From Frankiaceae bacterium (GTDB lineage: Bacteria; Actinomycetota; Actinomycetes; JAFAQI01): a stretch of DNA of 34,098 nucleotides. The stretch's first letter is position 1. Every line of letters begins with the position of its first letter. Positions 15,132-22,267 of this stretch are shown piece after piece. The position numbers were made by a program, and so were the translations under genes. The notes under the pieces are model-generated. The model searched no databases and was not told the DNA's origin. It saw nothing but the letters and a program-made list of their open reading frames with translations. The DNA is taken from assembly GCA_025929365.1 (NCBI GenBank), contig JAICMG010000015.1, positions 1 to 34,098 of the forward strand. Reading direction: 5' to 3'.

Positions 15132-15449
15132 TCAGCGCTTGCGCGCGGGCGCCCTCTTGGCGGTCTTGCGCGCGGGTGCGCGCTTCGCGGTCTTCTTTGC
15201 AGCGGTCTTGCGAGCCGGCGCCTTCTTGGCGGTCTTCTTTGCAGCGGTCTTGCGAGCCGGCGCCTTCTTGGCCGCCTTCTTCGCGGTCTTCTTTGCAGCG
15301 GTCTTGCGAACCGCCTTCTTCGCTGTCTTCTTAGCGGCGGTCTTGCGGGCCGGTGCGCGCTTCGCTGCCTTCTTGGCAGTCGTCTTGCGCGCGGTGGTCT
15401 TCTTGGCCGCCGACTTGCGTGCGGTCTTCTTCGCAGCTACACGTGCCAC
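15132..15449 (-). CDS. Histone H1-like Lys/Ala/Arg-repeat DNA-binding protein
   Basis: A protein of 105 residues from GTG 15447-15449 made entirely of AAKKTAKKAPARKT-type repeats; no acidic residue and no globular domain is visible. Such tails resemble eukaryotic histone H1 C-termini and the tails of actinobacterial HupB/HupS, but there is no HU domain here. It should bind DNA non-specifically and compact the nucleoid. The DNA contains a 42-bp coding repeat (15196-15237, repeated with 35 identical bases at 15238-15272 and a partial third copy from about 15292), so copy number may vary between strains. A GC-rich hairpin follows the gene, and a 14-bp palindrome lies in its upstream region. Confidence 0.85.
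   Translation of the reverse strand: MARVAAKKTARKSAAKKTTARKTTAKKAAKRAPARKTAAKKTAKKAVRKTAAKKTAKKAAKKAPARKTAAKKTAKKAPARKTAAKKTAKRAPARKTAKRAPARKR
15196..15279. repeat. 42-bp tandem coding repeat in the histone-like gene
   Basis: The unit starting at 15196 (TTTGCAGCGGTCTTGCGAGC and on) recurs at 15238 with 35 consecutive identical bases before diverging at 15273. A shorter copy begins near 15292. The unit is 14 codons, so changes in copy number keep the frame. Confidence 0.8.
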
Positions 15450-15501
15450 GTGAGCCCCCTAGCTCGGTGGTGAGGACTGTTCCGCGATAACTCTGACACC
15501 T

Positions 15502-15515
15502 ATTGCGCGCGCAAT
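15502..15515. promoter_or_regulatory. 14-bp perfect palindrome upstream of the histone-like gene
   Basis: ATTGCGCGCGCAAT is a perfect palindrome 53 bp upstream of the GTG start of the histone-like gene, in the 232-bp gap 15450-15681. That gap is clearly less GC-rich than the surroundings and also holds two GTTTCAT copies. Read toward the gene, a TTGCGC within the palindrome could act as a -35 element and the following TTAT as part of a -10. This is an operator or promoter candidate only. Confidence 0.35.
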
Positions 15516-15681
15516 TCCATTACCACGCGTTGTTAGGACTCGCGTGTCGCGGACGCGTTTCATCACGAGTTGTTGTTGCGAGACGTTTCATGTGTCGTGC
15601 GCGCGATCAGTTTCCACTGTGTTTGCAACGACTTCTGAACCGCTCTCGATTCACGCATTGCGTTGCGTGGTGCTGAATGCG

Positions 15682-16548
15682 CTACCAGCTGCGGTTGAAA
15701 ACTCCGCGGCCGAACAACCCGTCTGAAGGACTCGGTGACGGCGATTTCTGCGTTGTCGACGTCGATTGACGTGACTGCGGCACCTGTTGCGTGCGTGACG
15801 GTGGCGGTGCCGTCGTCGGCTTTGCGTGCTGTGTCGACGCCGGTGTCGGTGCATCGTGGTTCGAGATTGCGTGCTTGGAATGTTGGTGCGCGTGATGGGT
15901 CAACAAGTCGGCGATCTCGCGAGACGCCGCAAGTGCAAGCTGCGTGCCTGGAACCTTGCTGCTTTCGAGCACGTGCTGTTCGAGGGTCAGCAACTGCTGC
16001 ACAACGTGGAGCTGTGCCGGGTTGTTGGTCGACGTCGCGATCATCTGTGTGAGCTGCTGATGCAACGCGTCGGCAACCGCAAGGACTTGTGCGGCGCGCG
16101 GATGATGCTTCACGACGTGCTCGAGTCGCTGCAGAGTTGACGAGGCCGATGCGTGTTGCACGACTGCGTGCCGGTGAGCGCTGTCGGCGGGGTGATGGCT
16201 GACGGCACCGCTGAGCGCTGCCGCCGCGGTCATCGCCACCGCGCCGACGAGCGGGACGGCCGGAAGAGCGATCAGCGCCCGACGACGACGGCTGCGACGC
16301 CGAACCTCGGGCTGAGCGGTCAGCGGCGGCCGTTCACGGTCGGCAACGAGGCCGAGCTCGGCGGAAGTGGCGGCAAGGATGTCGCTGGCGATGTCCGGGT
16401 GGTCGTCTTCGAGCGCACCGGCTGCCGTGGACAGGTCGATCGCGAGCGTGGTCCGAACCTCGCGCACGGCGCCGAGCAGGTCGATGATCGCCTGGTCGTC
16501 CGCGCGACGCCCCCTCACTCGGCCGCCTGATCGGCGTCCTCTGCTCAC
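15682..16548 (-). CDS. Single-pass membrane protein with His- and Ser/Pro-rich tail, unknown function
   Basis: A protein of 288 residues from GTG 16546-16548. The GTG three bases further upstream is also possible, but the first has better spacing to GAGGGGG. Residues 1-70 are an Arg-rich start followed by acidic helices (DDQAIIDLLGAVREVRTTL, LEDDHPDIASDILAATSAEL). Next come RRRSRRRR and one membrane helix (about 92-116). The outer part has a helical bundle (about 138-218) and a low-complexity tail rich in His, Ser, Thr, Gln and Pro. The layout of a cytoplasmic helical segment, one membrane helix and an outer domain recalls anti-sigma factors, and the helical bundle vaguely recalls DUF5667 proteins, but neither is established. 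No sigma factor is adjacent. Codon GC falls towards the 3' end. Confidence 0.7.
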   Translation of the reverse strand: MSRGRRSGGRVRGRRADDQAIIDLLGAVREVRTTLAIDLSTAAGALEDDHPDIASDILAATSAELGLVADRERPPLTAQPEVRRRSRRRRALIALPAVPLVGAVAMTAAAALSGAVSHHPADSAHRHAVVQHASASSTLQRLEHVVKHHPRAAQVLAVADALHQQLTQMIATSTNNPAQLHVVQQLLTLEQHVLESSKVPGTQLALAASREIADLLTHHAHQHSKHAISNHDAPTPASTQHAKPTTAPPPSRTQQVPQSRQSTSTTQKSPSPSPSDGLFGRGVFNRSW

Positions 16549-16594
16549 CACGCCCCCTCTTTCGCCGCCGCTGCGGGCCTTCCTGCGTCTCCTA

Positions 16595-16658
16595 CCCAGC
16601 CGGTGGACGCCGACGCGGGCCTCGGGGGCAGCTGTGCGGCCGGCCTTCACCGGCTGGG
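16595..16658. promoter_or_regulatory. Widely spaced 11-bp inverted repeat in a divergent intergenic region
   Basis: CCCAGCCGGTG (16595-16605) and CACCGGCTGGG (16648-16658) are perfect inverse copies 42 nt apart. They lie between the membrane-protein gene (start 16548, minus) and the F420:NADP reductase gene (start 16697, plus). They could be two half-operators for a looping regulator or the base of a long leader hairpin. No promoter boxes are convincing. Confidence 0.35.
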
Positions 16659-16683
16659 ACGATCTCCTTCGCCGACCGACTGA

Positions 16684-16691
16684 AGGAAGAG
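16684..16691 (+). promoter_or_regulatory. Ribosome binding site fixing a TTG start
   Basis: AGGAAGAG at 16684-16691 lies 5 nt before TTG 16697. It decides the start of the F420:NADP reductase, since the frame stays open far upstream through the divergent membrane-protein gene. Confidence 0.6.
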
Positions 16692-16696
16692 ATCCG

Positions 16697-17380
16697 TTGA
16701 CAACGACGCCGAGCGCACCCGCCGACCTCACGCTGGCCTTCCTCGGCGGGACCGGCGACCAAGGGCGCGGGTTGGCCCGCCGCTTCGCGATCGCCGGCCA
16801 CCCGGTGATCTTGGGTTCCCGCCAGGCTGAGCGCGCCGAGCAGGTGGCGGCTGAGCTGGCTGCGAGCGTGCCGAACCCGTCACTCGTCTCGGGCATGGAC
16901 AACCAGGCCGCGGCGGCGTCCGCTGATGTTGTGGTGGTCGCCGTGCCCTGGGAGGGACATGAGGCGCTGGTGAGTGCGCTCGCGCCCGCCCTCACCGGGA
17001 AGGTGGTCGTCGACTGCGTCAACCCGATGGGCTTCGACAGCTTGGGTGCGTTCGCGCTCGAGGTGCCCGAGGGAAGCGCGGCCCAACAGGCCGAGCAGCT
17101 GCTGCCGGACAGCACCGTTGTGGCGGCCTTCCACCACGTCAGCGCCATGTTGCTGCTGGACCCGGAGGTCGACCGCATCGAGACCGACGTGCTGGTCCTC
17201 GGTGACGATCGCGAAGGAACCGACCTGGTGCAGGCGCTCGTCGACCGCATCGAGGGGATGCGAGGCATCTATGGCGGGCGCTTGCGCAACGCCGGTCAGG
17301 TCGAGGCGCTCACGGCGAACCTGGTGTCGATCAACCGCCGCTACAAGGCCCATGCGGGCCTTCGGGTGACAGATGTGTAG
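16697..17380 (+). CDS. npdG: F420-dependent NADP reductase
   Basis: A protein of 227 residues from TTG 16697. It transfers hydride between coenzyme F420 and NADP. The N-terminal Rossmann fold has LAFLGGTGDQGRGLARRF (GGTGDQG at 17-23) and then LGSRQAERA, where Ser-Arg contacts the NADP 2'-phosphate. VVVVAVPWEGHEALV and KVVVDCVNPMGF follow, as in archaeal Fno and actinobacterial homologues. Length is normal for the family. In actinobacteria the usual direction is supply of reduced F420 from NADPH for F420-dependent reductases. No F420 biosynthesis gene is present in the window. It converges on panB, 9 bp apart. Confidence 0.9.
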   Translation: MTTTPSAPADLTLAFLGGTGDQGRGLARRFAIAGHPVILGSRQAERAEQVAAELAASVPNPSLVSGMDNQAAAASADVVVVAVPWEGHEALVSALAPALTGKVVVDCVNPMGFDSLGAFALEVPEGSAAQQAEQLLPDSTVVAAFHHVSAMLLLDPEVDRIETDVLVLGDDREGTDLVQALVDRIEGMRGIYGGRLRNAGQVEALTANLVSINRRYKAHAGLRVTDV

Positions 17381-17389
17381 AGGTCGTGG

Positions 17390-18229
17390 CTACTCGAAGG
17401 AGTGCTCGGGGCCGGGGTAGATCCCATCCGCGACCTCGCGGGCGTACGTGCTTGCTGCCTCGGTGATGACGGAGCGAAGGTCGGCGTAGCGCTTGACGAA
17501 GCGTGGCGCCGGACCGTTGTTGAGACCCACCATGTCGGTCCACACCATCACCTGCGCGTCGCAGTCGGGGCCCGCACCGATGCCGATCGTGGGGATGGTC
17601 AGCTCCTTCGTGATCTGCGCGGCGACGTCCGCGGGAACCATCTCGAGCACCACGGCGAACGCCCCCGCCGCCTCGAGCGCAACCGCGTCGTCGATCACCC
17701 GCGCCGCGGACTCGCCGCGCCCTTGCACCTTGTAGCCGCCGAGCGCGTGCTCGCTCTGCGGGGTGAACCCGACGTGCGCGACGACCGGTATGCCGGCGTC
17801 GACGATCGCCCGGACCTGTGCCGCGACTTGCTGACCGCCTTCGAGCTTGACGGCTTGCGCGCCGCCTTCCTTCATGAAGCGAATCGCGGTCTGCAGTGCC
17901 TGTTCGGGACTCACCTGGTAGGAGCCGAACGGCATGTCGGCGATCACCAGGGCGTTACGCGTGGAGCGCACCACTGCACGCACCAGCGGCATCAGCTCGT
18001 CGACCGTCACGGGCAGCGTCGTGTCGAATCCGAACACGTTGTTGGCCGCCGAGTCACCGACCAGCAGGGCCGGGATGCCGACCTCGTCGAAGATCGCCGC
18101 CGAGTGCATGTCGTAGGCGGTGAGCATCGCCCACTTCTCGCCGCGCTGCTTCATCGCCTGCAGGTGATGGGTGCGGACGCGGCGCACGGTGCGCGGACTG
18201 CCGTACGGAGAGATTCCGCTGTCTGTCAT
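17390..18229 (-). CDS. panB: 3-methyl-2-oxobutanoate hydroxymethyltransferase (ketopantoate hydroxymethyltransferase)
   Basis: A protein of 279 residues from ATG 18227-18229; AGGAGG (18236-18241) sits 6 nt upstream and decides this start over longer frames. It transfers a hydroxymethyl group from methylene-tetrahydrofolate to 2-oxoisovalerate, the first committed step of pantothenate and CoA synthesis. Visible motifs are [32 protein letters not shown] and [10 protein letters not shown] (metal-binding Asp residues), [13 protein letters not shown] and the C-terminal [11 protein letters not shown]. Length fits the TIM-barrel family. A 19-bp palindrome lies in its upstream region. nadE precedes it on the same strand, 115 bp away. 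Confidence 0.95.
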   Translation of the reverse strand: MTDSGISPYGSPRTVRRVRTHHLQAMKQRGEKWAMLTAYDMHSAAIFDEVGIPALLVGDSAANNVFGFDTTLPVTVDELMPLVRAVVRSTRNALVIADMPFGSYQVSPEQALQTAIRFMKEGGAQAVKLEGGQQVAAQVRAIVDAGIPVVAHVGFTPQSEHALGGYKVQGRGESAARVIDDAVALEAAGAFAVVLEMVPADVAAQITKELTIPTIGIGAGPDCDAQVMVWTDMVGLNNGPAPRFVKRYADLRSVITEAASTYAREVADGIYPGPEHSFE

Positions 18230-18255
18230 GGAGAGCCTCCTCGCCTCGAGGCTCA

Positions 18256-18274
18256 TGTGTTCGGAATGAACACA
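18256..18274. promoter_or_regulatory. 19-bp palindrome upstream of panB, candidate operator
   Basis: TGTGTTCGGAATGAACACA has perfect 7-bp arms around 5 bases. It lies 26 bp upstream of the panB ATG, near where a promoter start is expected. In form it resembles GntR- or TetR-type operators. The binding protein is not in the window. Confidence 0.45.
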
Positions 18275-18344
18275 GCGGAGTCCCCGGACTACGCCTTCAA
18301 TGGTGGCACAGGAGCCGCGGAACGCAACCGAACAAGATTCGCCG

Positions 18345-20123
18345 TCACGACGGCTCACGCCAGCGGTTGGTGATCGGGAGCCTGCGGTCCCGCCCGAAGC
18401 CTTTCGGCGTGATCTTCGGGCCAGGTGGGTACTGCCGCCGCTTGTACTCGGCGAGGTCGACGAGCCGTACGACGCGGTCGACGAGCTCGGCGGGATGGCC
18501 CAGCTCGATCAGCTCCTCGCGGCCGAGGTCCTGCTCGACGTAGGCGTCGAGGACGGCGTCGAGCATCAGGTAGTCCGGCAGCCGGTCACTGTCGAGCTGG
18601 CCGGGCGCAAGCTCGGCGGAGGGCGGTTTGTCGAGGATCTCGACCGGAATCGGCTCCGGCTCGCCGGCCGAACGCGCCGAGTCGTTGCGCCACCGGGCAA
18701 GCTGCCACACGAGCGTTTTCGGGACGTCCTTGATCGGCGCGAAACCCCCGGCACTGTCGCCGTACAGCGTCGAGAAGCCGGTCGCGAGCTCGCTTTTGTT
18801 CCCGGTCGTGAGGACGAGGTGGCCGACCTCGTTCGAGAACGCCATCAGCGCGGTGCCACGGACCCGCGCTTGCAGGTTCTCCTCCGCCAGGCCGTGCAGC
18901 CCACCCGTCTCGGTCCCACGGAACGCCGCCTCGTATGCATCGACCATTGCGGCGATCGGAAGCACGTTCCAGTGCAGACCGAGACGTCGAGCGAGCTCTT
19001 CGGCATCAGCGACGCTGCCGTCGCTCGAGTAGCGGCTCGGCATTCCCACCACATGCACGGCATCCGCGCCGAGCGCATCGCACGCGATGGTTGCGACGAG
19101 GGCGGAGTCGATTCCGCCGGACAACCCGATGATGACCGAGCCGAAGTCGTTCTTGCGTACGTAGTCGCGCGTGCCGAGGACGAGCGCGGCCCAGATCTCC
19201 TCGCACTCATCGAGTGCCGGCGTGACGCGCGTGGCGATCTGGTCGTGGCTCGCGTCCGGTGCACCCGCGACCACGACGCGCTGCACCGTCATCGATGTGC
19301 CGTCTTGTGCATCGATCGGGCCCGTGATGTCAGCGCTCGCGGCGGGGAGATCGAGATCGGCGAGCAGGAGATCGGGGGAGAAGCGCGCGGCGCGTGCGAT
19401 CATCTCGCCATCGGCATCGACGATCAGTGAGTCCCCGTCGAAGACGAGCTCGTCCTGCCCGCCGACCAGGTTGACGTAGGCCAGCGTCGCGCCTGCTTCT
19501 CGCGCTCGCCGGCGCGCGAGGTCGAGGCGTACGTCGTCCTTGTTGCGCTCGTACGGCGAGCCGTTGATGCACAGCACGAGTCCGGCTCGCGTCGCGCGCG
19601 CGACGGCGATCGGACCGCCCTCCTGCCAGAGGTCTTCACAGATCGTGATCGCGATGTCGATGTCGCCGAAGCGGATGACCGGGAAGGTGTCGCCGGGAAC
19701 GAAGTAACGGAACTCGTCGAAGACTCCGTAGTTGGGCAGATGGTGCTTCGCGTACGTAGCGAGCACCTCGCCGCGATGGATGAAGGCGGCTGCGTTCTGC
19801 GGTTCCCCGGCCGGCCGGCCGACCCGAGATGTCGCATCCGGGCAGCGGTCGAGGTAGCCGACCACAACCGCGACCTCACCGAGCGCCTCGGCGGCCAGGC
19901 GGCCGGCCAGTCGCTGCAGCGCGGTCCGGGACGCCGCGACGAACGAGCGGCGCAACACGAGGTCCTCAGGCGGGTAGCCGGTGAGTGCCATCTCCGGGAA
20001 GACGGCGAGGGAGGCACCCTGCGCCGCCGCGAGGCGGGTCTGCTCGACGATGACCTCGGCGTTGCCGTCCAGGTCGCCCACCGTCAGATCGACCTGCGCG
20101 AGGGCGATCCGCAGCCTCGGCAT
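18345..20123 (-). CDS. nadE: Glutamine-dependent NAD+ synthetase
   Basis: A protein of 592 residues from ATG 20121-20123. It makes NAD+ from nicotinic acid adenine dinucleotide, ATP and glutamine. The N-terminal nitrilase-fold glutaminase (about 1-275) has the Glu44 ([11 protein letters not shown]), Lys126 (YAKHHLPN) and Cys162 (ITICEDLW) triad. The C-terminal synthetase (about 300-592) has the PP-loop SGGIDSA at 335-341 and [19 protein letters not shown], with a closing [20 protein letters not shown]. Both halves look intact. It shares this size with the short form of bacterial glutamine-dependent NadE, shorter than the roughly 680-residue mycobacterial enzyme. It is divergent from glnA2 across 112 bp and precedes panB. 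Confidence 0.95.
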   Translation of the reverse strand: MPRLRIALAQVDLTVGDLDGNAEVIVEQTRLAAAQGASLAVFPEMALTGYPPEDLVLRRSFVAASRTALQRLAGRLAAEALGEVAVVVGYLDRCPDATSRVGRPAGEPQNAAAFIHRGEVLATYAKHHLPNYGVFDEFRYFVPGDTFPVIRFGDIDIAITICEDLWQEGGPIAVARATRAGLVLCINGSPYERNKDDVRLDLARRRAREAGATLAYVNLVGGQDELVFDGDSLIVDADGEMIARAARFSPDLLLADLDLPAASADITGPIDAQDGTSMTVQRVVVAGAPDASHDQIATRVTPALDECEEIWAALVLGTRDYVRKNDFGSVIIGLSGGIDSALVATIACDALGADAVHVVGMPSRYSSDGSVADAEELARRLGLHWNVLPIAAMVDAYEAAFRGTETGGLHGLAEENLQARVRGTALMAFSNEVGHLVLTTGNKSELATGFSTLYGDSAGGFAPIKDVPKTLVWQLARWRNDSARSAGEPEPIPVEILDKPPSAELAPGQLDSDRLPDYLMLDAVLDAYVEQDLGREELIELGHPAELVDRVVRLVDLAEYKRRQYPPGPKITPKGFGRDRRLPITNRWREPS

Positions 20124-20150
20124 GCCTGAATTCTAAGGCGGCGGCGGTAG

Positions 20151-20172
20151 CCGCCCTTCCTTGAAAGGGCGG
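20151..20172. promoter_or_regulatory. Inverted repeat between nadE and glnA2
   Basis: CCGCCCTT (20151-20158) and AAGGGCGG (20165-20172) form a perfect 8-bp stem with a 6-nt loop in the 112-bp divergent gap. Because it precedes both genes, an operator or leader structure is likelier than a terminator. No T-tract is seen on either strand. Confidence 0.35.
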
Positions 20173-20235
20173 TGGGTGGGGTGGAGGACGTCGTTGTGTG
20201 ATCTGGATGTAACGCGTGGGATTTAGGGTGGCGGC

Positions 20236-21576
20236 GTGGACAGGCAGCAAGAGTTCGTGCTCCGCACCATTGAGGAGCGCGACATCCGGTTCGTGCGGCT
20301 GTGGTTCACCGATGTGCTCGGCTTCCTCAAGTCGGTCGCGGTCGCACCGGCCGAGCTCGAGGGCGCGTTCGCCGAGGGAATCGGGTTCGACGGTTCGGCG
20401 ATCGAGGGCTTCGCCCGCGTGCACGAGTCGGACATGCTCGCCCGTCCGGATCCGGCCACGTTCCAGGTGCTGCCGTGGCGCGAGGAGCAGCCAGGGACGG
20501 CGCGGATGTTCTGCGACATCCTCATGCCCGACGGGTCTCCGTCCTACGTCGATCCGCGTCACGTGCTGCGCCGCTCGATGCAGCGGGCGGCCGACCTCGG
20601 CTTCACGTTCTACGTGCACCCCGAGGTGGAGTTCTTCCTTCTGCGCAGCCGGCCGACGGACGGTGAGCTGTTGCCACCGCCGATCGACTCGGGTGGGTAC
20701 TTCGACCAGACGCCGCACGACCTCGGTCACGACTTCCGGCGGCAGGCGATCACGATGCTCGAGCGCATGGGCATCAGCGTCGAGTTCAGCCACCACGAGG
20801 TGGCGCCCGGCCAGCAGGAGATCGATCTTCGCTATGCCGACGCGCTCACGACGGCCGACAACCTGATGACGATGCGACTGGTGGTCAAGGAGGTCGCGCT
20901 CTCGCAGGGCGTGTATGCCTCCTTCATGCCGAAGCCGTTCAGTGAGCAGCCCGGCTCCGCGATGCACACGCACCTGTCGTTGTTCGAGGGCGATCGCAAT
21001 GCGTTCCACGACGCGAGTGACCCGCTGTCACTGTCGAAGGTCGGCAAGGCCTTCGTCGCCGGGCTGCTCACGCACGCCGCGGAGTTCACGGCGATCACGA
21101 ACCAGTGGGTCAACTCCTACAAGCGGCTCTGGGGCGGCGGTGAGGCGCCGGCGTACGTCTGCTGGGGGCGCAACAACCGCTCAGCGTTGGTGCGCATCCC
21201 GATGTACAAGCCGCAGAAGGGCAACTCGACGCGGATCGAGATCCGCTCACCGGACTCCGCGTGCAACCCCTACCTCACCTACGCGGTGCTGCTTGCCGCC
21301 GGCTTGAAAGGTGTGGAGGAGGGTTACGAGCTTCCCGACGGCGCCGAGGACGACGTGTGGGCGCTGACCGACGCCGAGCGACGCGCTATGGGGATCCCGC
21401 CGCTGCCGGGGTCGTTGTCCGACGCCATCAAGGTGATGGAGAGCTCCGAGCTGATGGCGCAGACGCTCGGCGAGGGCGTCTTCGACTACTTCCTGCGCAA
21501 CAAGCGCGCGGAGTGGGAGGACTACCGGCGCCAGGTCACGCCGTTCGAGCTGTCGCGCTACCTTCCCGTTCTCTAG
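20236..21576 (+). CDS. glnA2: Glutamine synthetase type I, GlnA2-like
   Basis: A protein of 446 residues from GTG 20236, the size I recall for mycobacterial GlnA2. Motifs of ATP-dependent glutamine synthetases are present: FDGSAIEGFARVHESDML, HPEVEFFLL, APGQQEIDLRY, PGSAMHTHLSLF and NNRSALVRIP. The C-terminus (GYELPDGAEDDVWALTDAER ... LRNKRAEWEDYRRQVTPFEL) matches GlnA2 rather than GlnA1. The NLYDLPPEE-type adenylylation loop of GlnA1 is absent. Some actinobacterial GlnA2-like enzymes have diverged toward gamma-glutamylation of other amines. The next gene starts on the last base of its stop, and glnE follows, so it heads an operon. Confidence 0.93.
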   Translation: MDRQQEFVLRTIEERDIRFVRLWFTDVLGFLKSVAVAPAELEGAFAEGIGFDGSAIEGFARVHESDMLARPDPATFQVLPWREEQPGTARMFCDILMPDGSPSYVDPRHVLRRSMQRAADLGFTFYVHPEVEFFLLRSRPTDGELLPPPIDSGGYFDQTPHDLGHDFRRQAITMLERMGISVEFSHHEVAPGQQEIDLRYADALTTADNLMTMRLVVKEVALSQGVYASFMPKPFSEQPGSAMHTHLSLFEGDRNAFHDASDPLSLSKVGKAFVAGLLTHAAEFTAITNQWVNSYKRLWGGGEAPAYVCWGRNNRSALVRIPMYKPQKGNSTRIEIRSPDSACNPYLTYAVLLAAGLKGVEEGYELPDGAEDDVWALTDAERRAMGIPPLPGSLSDAIKVMESSELMAQTLGEGVFDYFLRNKRAEWEDYRRQVTPFELSRYLPVL

Positions 21577-22247
21577 TGCCGCACGCGATCGTCGTCCAGC
21601 ACGCCGAGGTGGAGGGTGTGGGCCGCTTCGCGCAGTGGATGCCCGGTTTCGGGCTCGAGCTGCACGTGCTCCGTCCGTACGCCGGCGACGCGTTGCCGTC
21701 CGCCGTCGACGCTGACGCACTCATCGTGATGGGCGGCCCGATGGGTGCCGACGACGACGCTCACGTTCCGTGGCTCGCCGCGACGAAGGCATTGCTCGTC
21801 GATGCCGTCGAGCACGGCGTTGCGACGCTAGGTGTCTGTCTGGGCGCGCAGCTGCTCGCGGTCGCAACCGGCGGCAAGGTGGAGCGCGGCACGGCCGGCC
21901 CGGAGCTCGGTCTCGGCACGGTGAATGTCGCCGTCACCGACTCGTTGTTGGAGGCCGGACCGATCAAAGCCGTCCAGTGGCACTACGACACGGTGACCGA
22001 GCTGCCGCCTATGGCGACGCTGCTGGCGTCGAGTGCCGCATACCCGGTGCAGGCGTTCCGGGTCGGTGACGCGGCCTGGGGGCTGCAGTTCCACATCGAG
22101 GCGACGCCGGAGCTGGTCACCGAATGGGCGCGCGCCGAGCGGCTCGATCCCGATGAGCTCGTCGCGCCGGTTGCCGCTGCCGACGGCGTCATCGCGCTGA
22201 CCGGCCGCGAGATCACGAAACGGTTCGTCGGGATCGTCGCGGCCTGA
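21576..22247 (+). CDS. Class I glutamine amidotransferase
   Basis: A protein of 223 residues from GTG 21576-21578, overlapping the glnA2 stop by one base. It has the class I (Triad) amidotransferase fold: VMGGPMGADDD, nucleophile Cys88 in LGVCLGAQLLA, and His173/Glu175 in LQFHIEATPEL. It is a stand-alone GuaA-N-terminus-like protein, the kind annotated simply as type 1 glutamine amidotransferase. Related proteins include gamma-glutamyl hydrolases of the PuuD group, which have a different core, so substrate is not settled. Its place between glnA2 and glnE suggests it either hydrolyses glutamine or a gamma-glutamylated product made by GlnA2. That is inference from context. Confidence 0.88.
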   Translation: MPHAIVVQHAEVEGVGRFAQWMPGFGLELHVLRPYAGDALPSAVDADALIVMGGPMGADDDAHVPWLAATKALLVDAVEHGVATLGVCLGAQLLAVATGGKVERGTAGPELGLGTVNVAVTDSLLEAGPIKAVQWHYDTVTELPPMATLLASSAAYPVQAFRVGDAAWGLQFHIEATPELVTEWARAERLDPDELVAPVAAADGVIALTGREITKRFVGIVAA

Positions 22248-22267
22248 AGTCGTAGCGTTGCCTCACT

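Noticed and set aside
15196-15330. CRISPR-like repeats
   Set aside because: The 42-bp repeats adjoin without spacers and are codon-aligned within the Lys/Ala-rich gene.
18230-18344. Riboswitch or leader RNA before panB
   Set aside because: Only the short palindrome and weak stems are visible; no known riboswitch core can be drawn, and AGGAGG lies in the open.
20207-20225. GlnR-type box (GTAAC followed by six bases) upstream of glnA2
   Set aside because: The first half fits gTnAC but the second half reads GATTT rather than GaAAc, so support is too weak.
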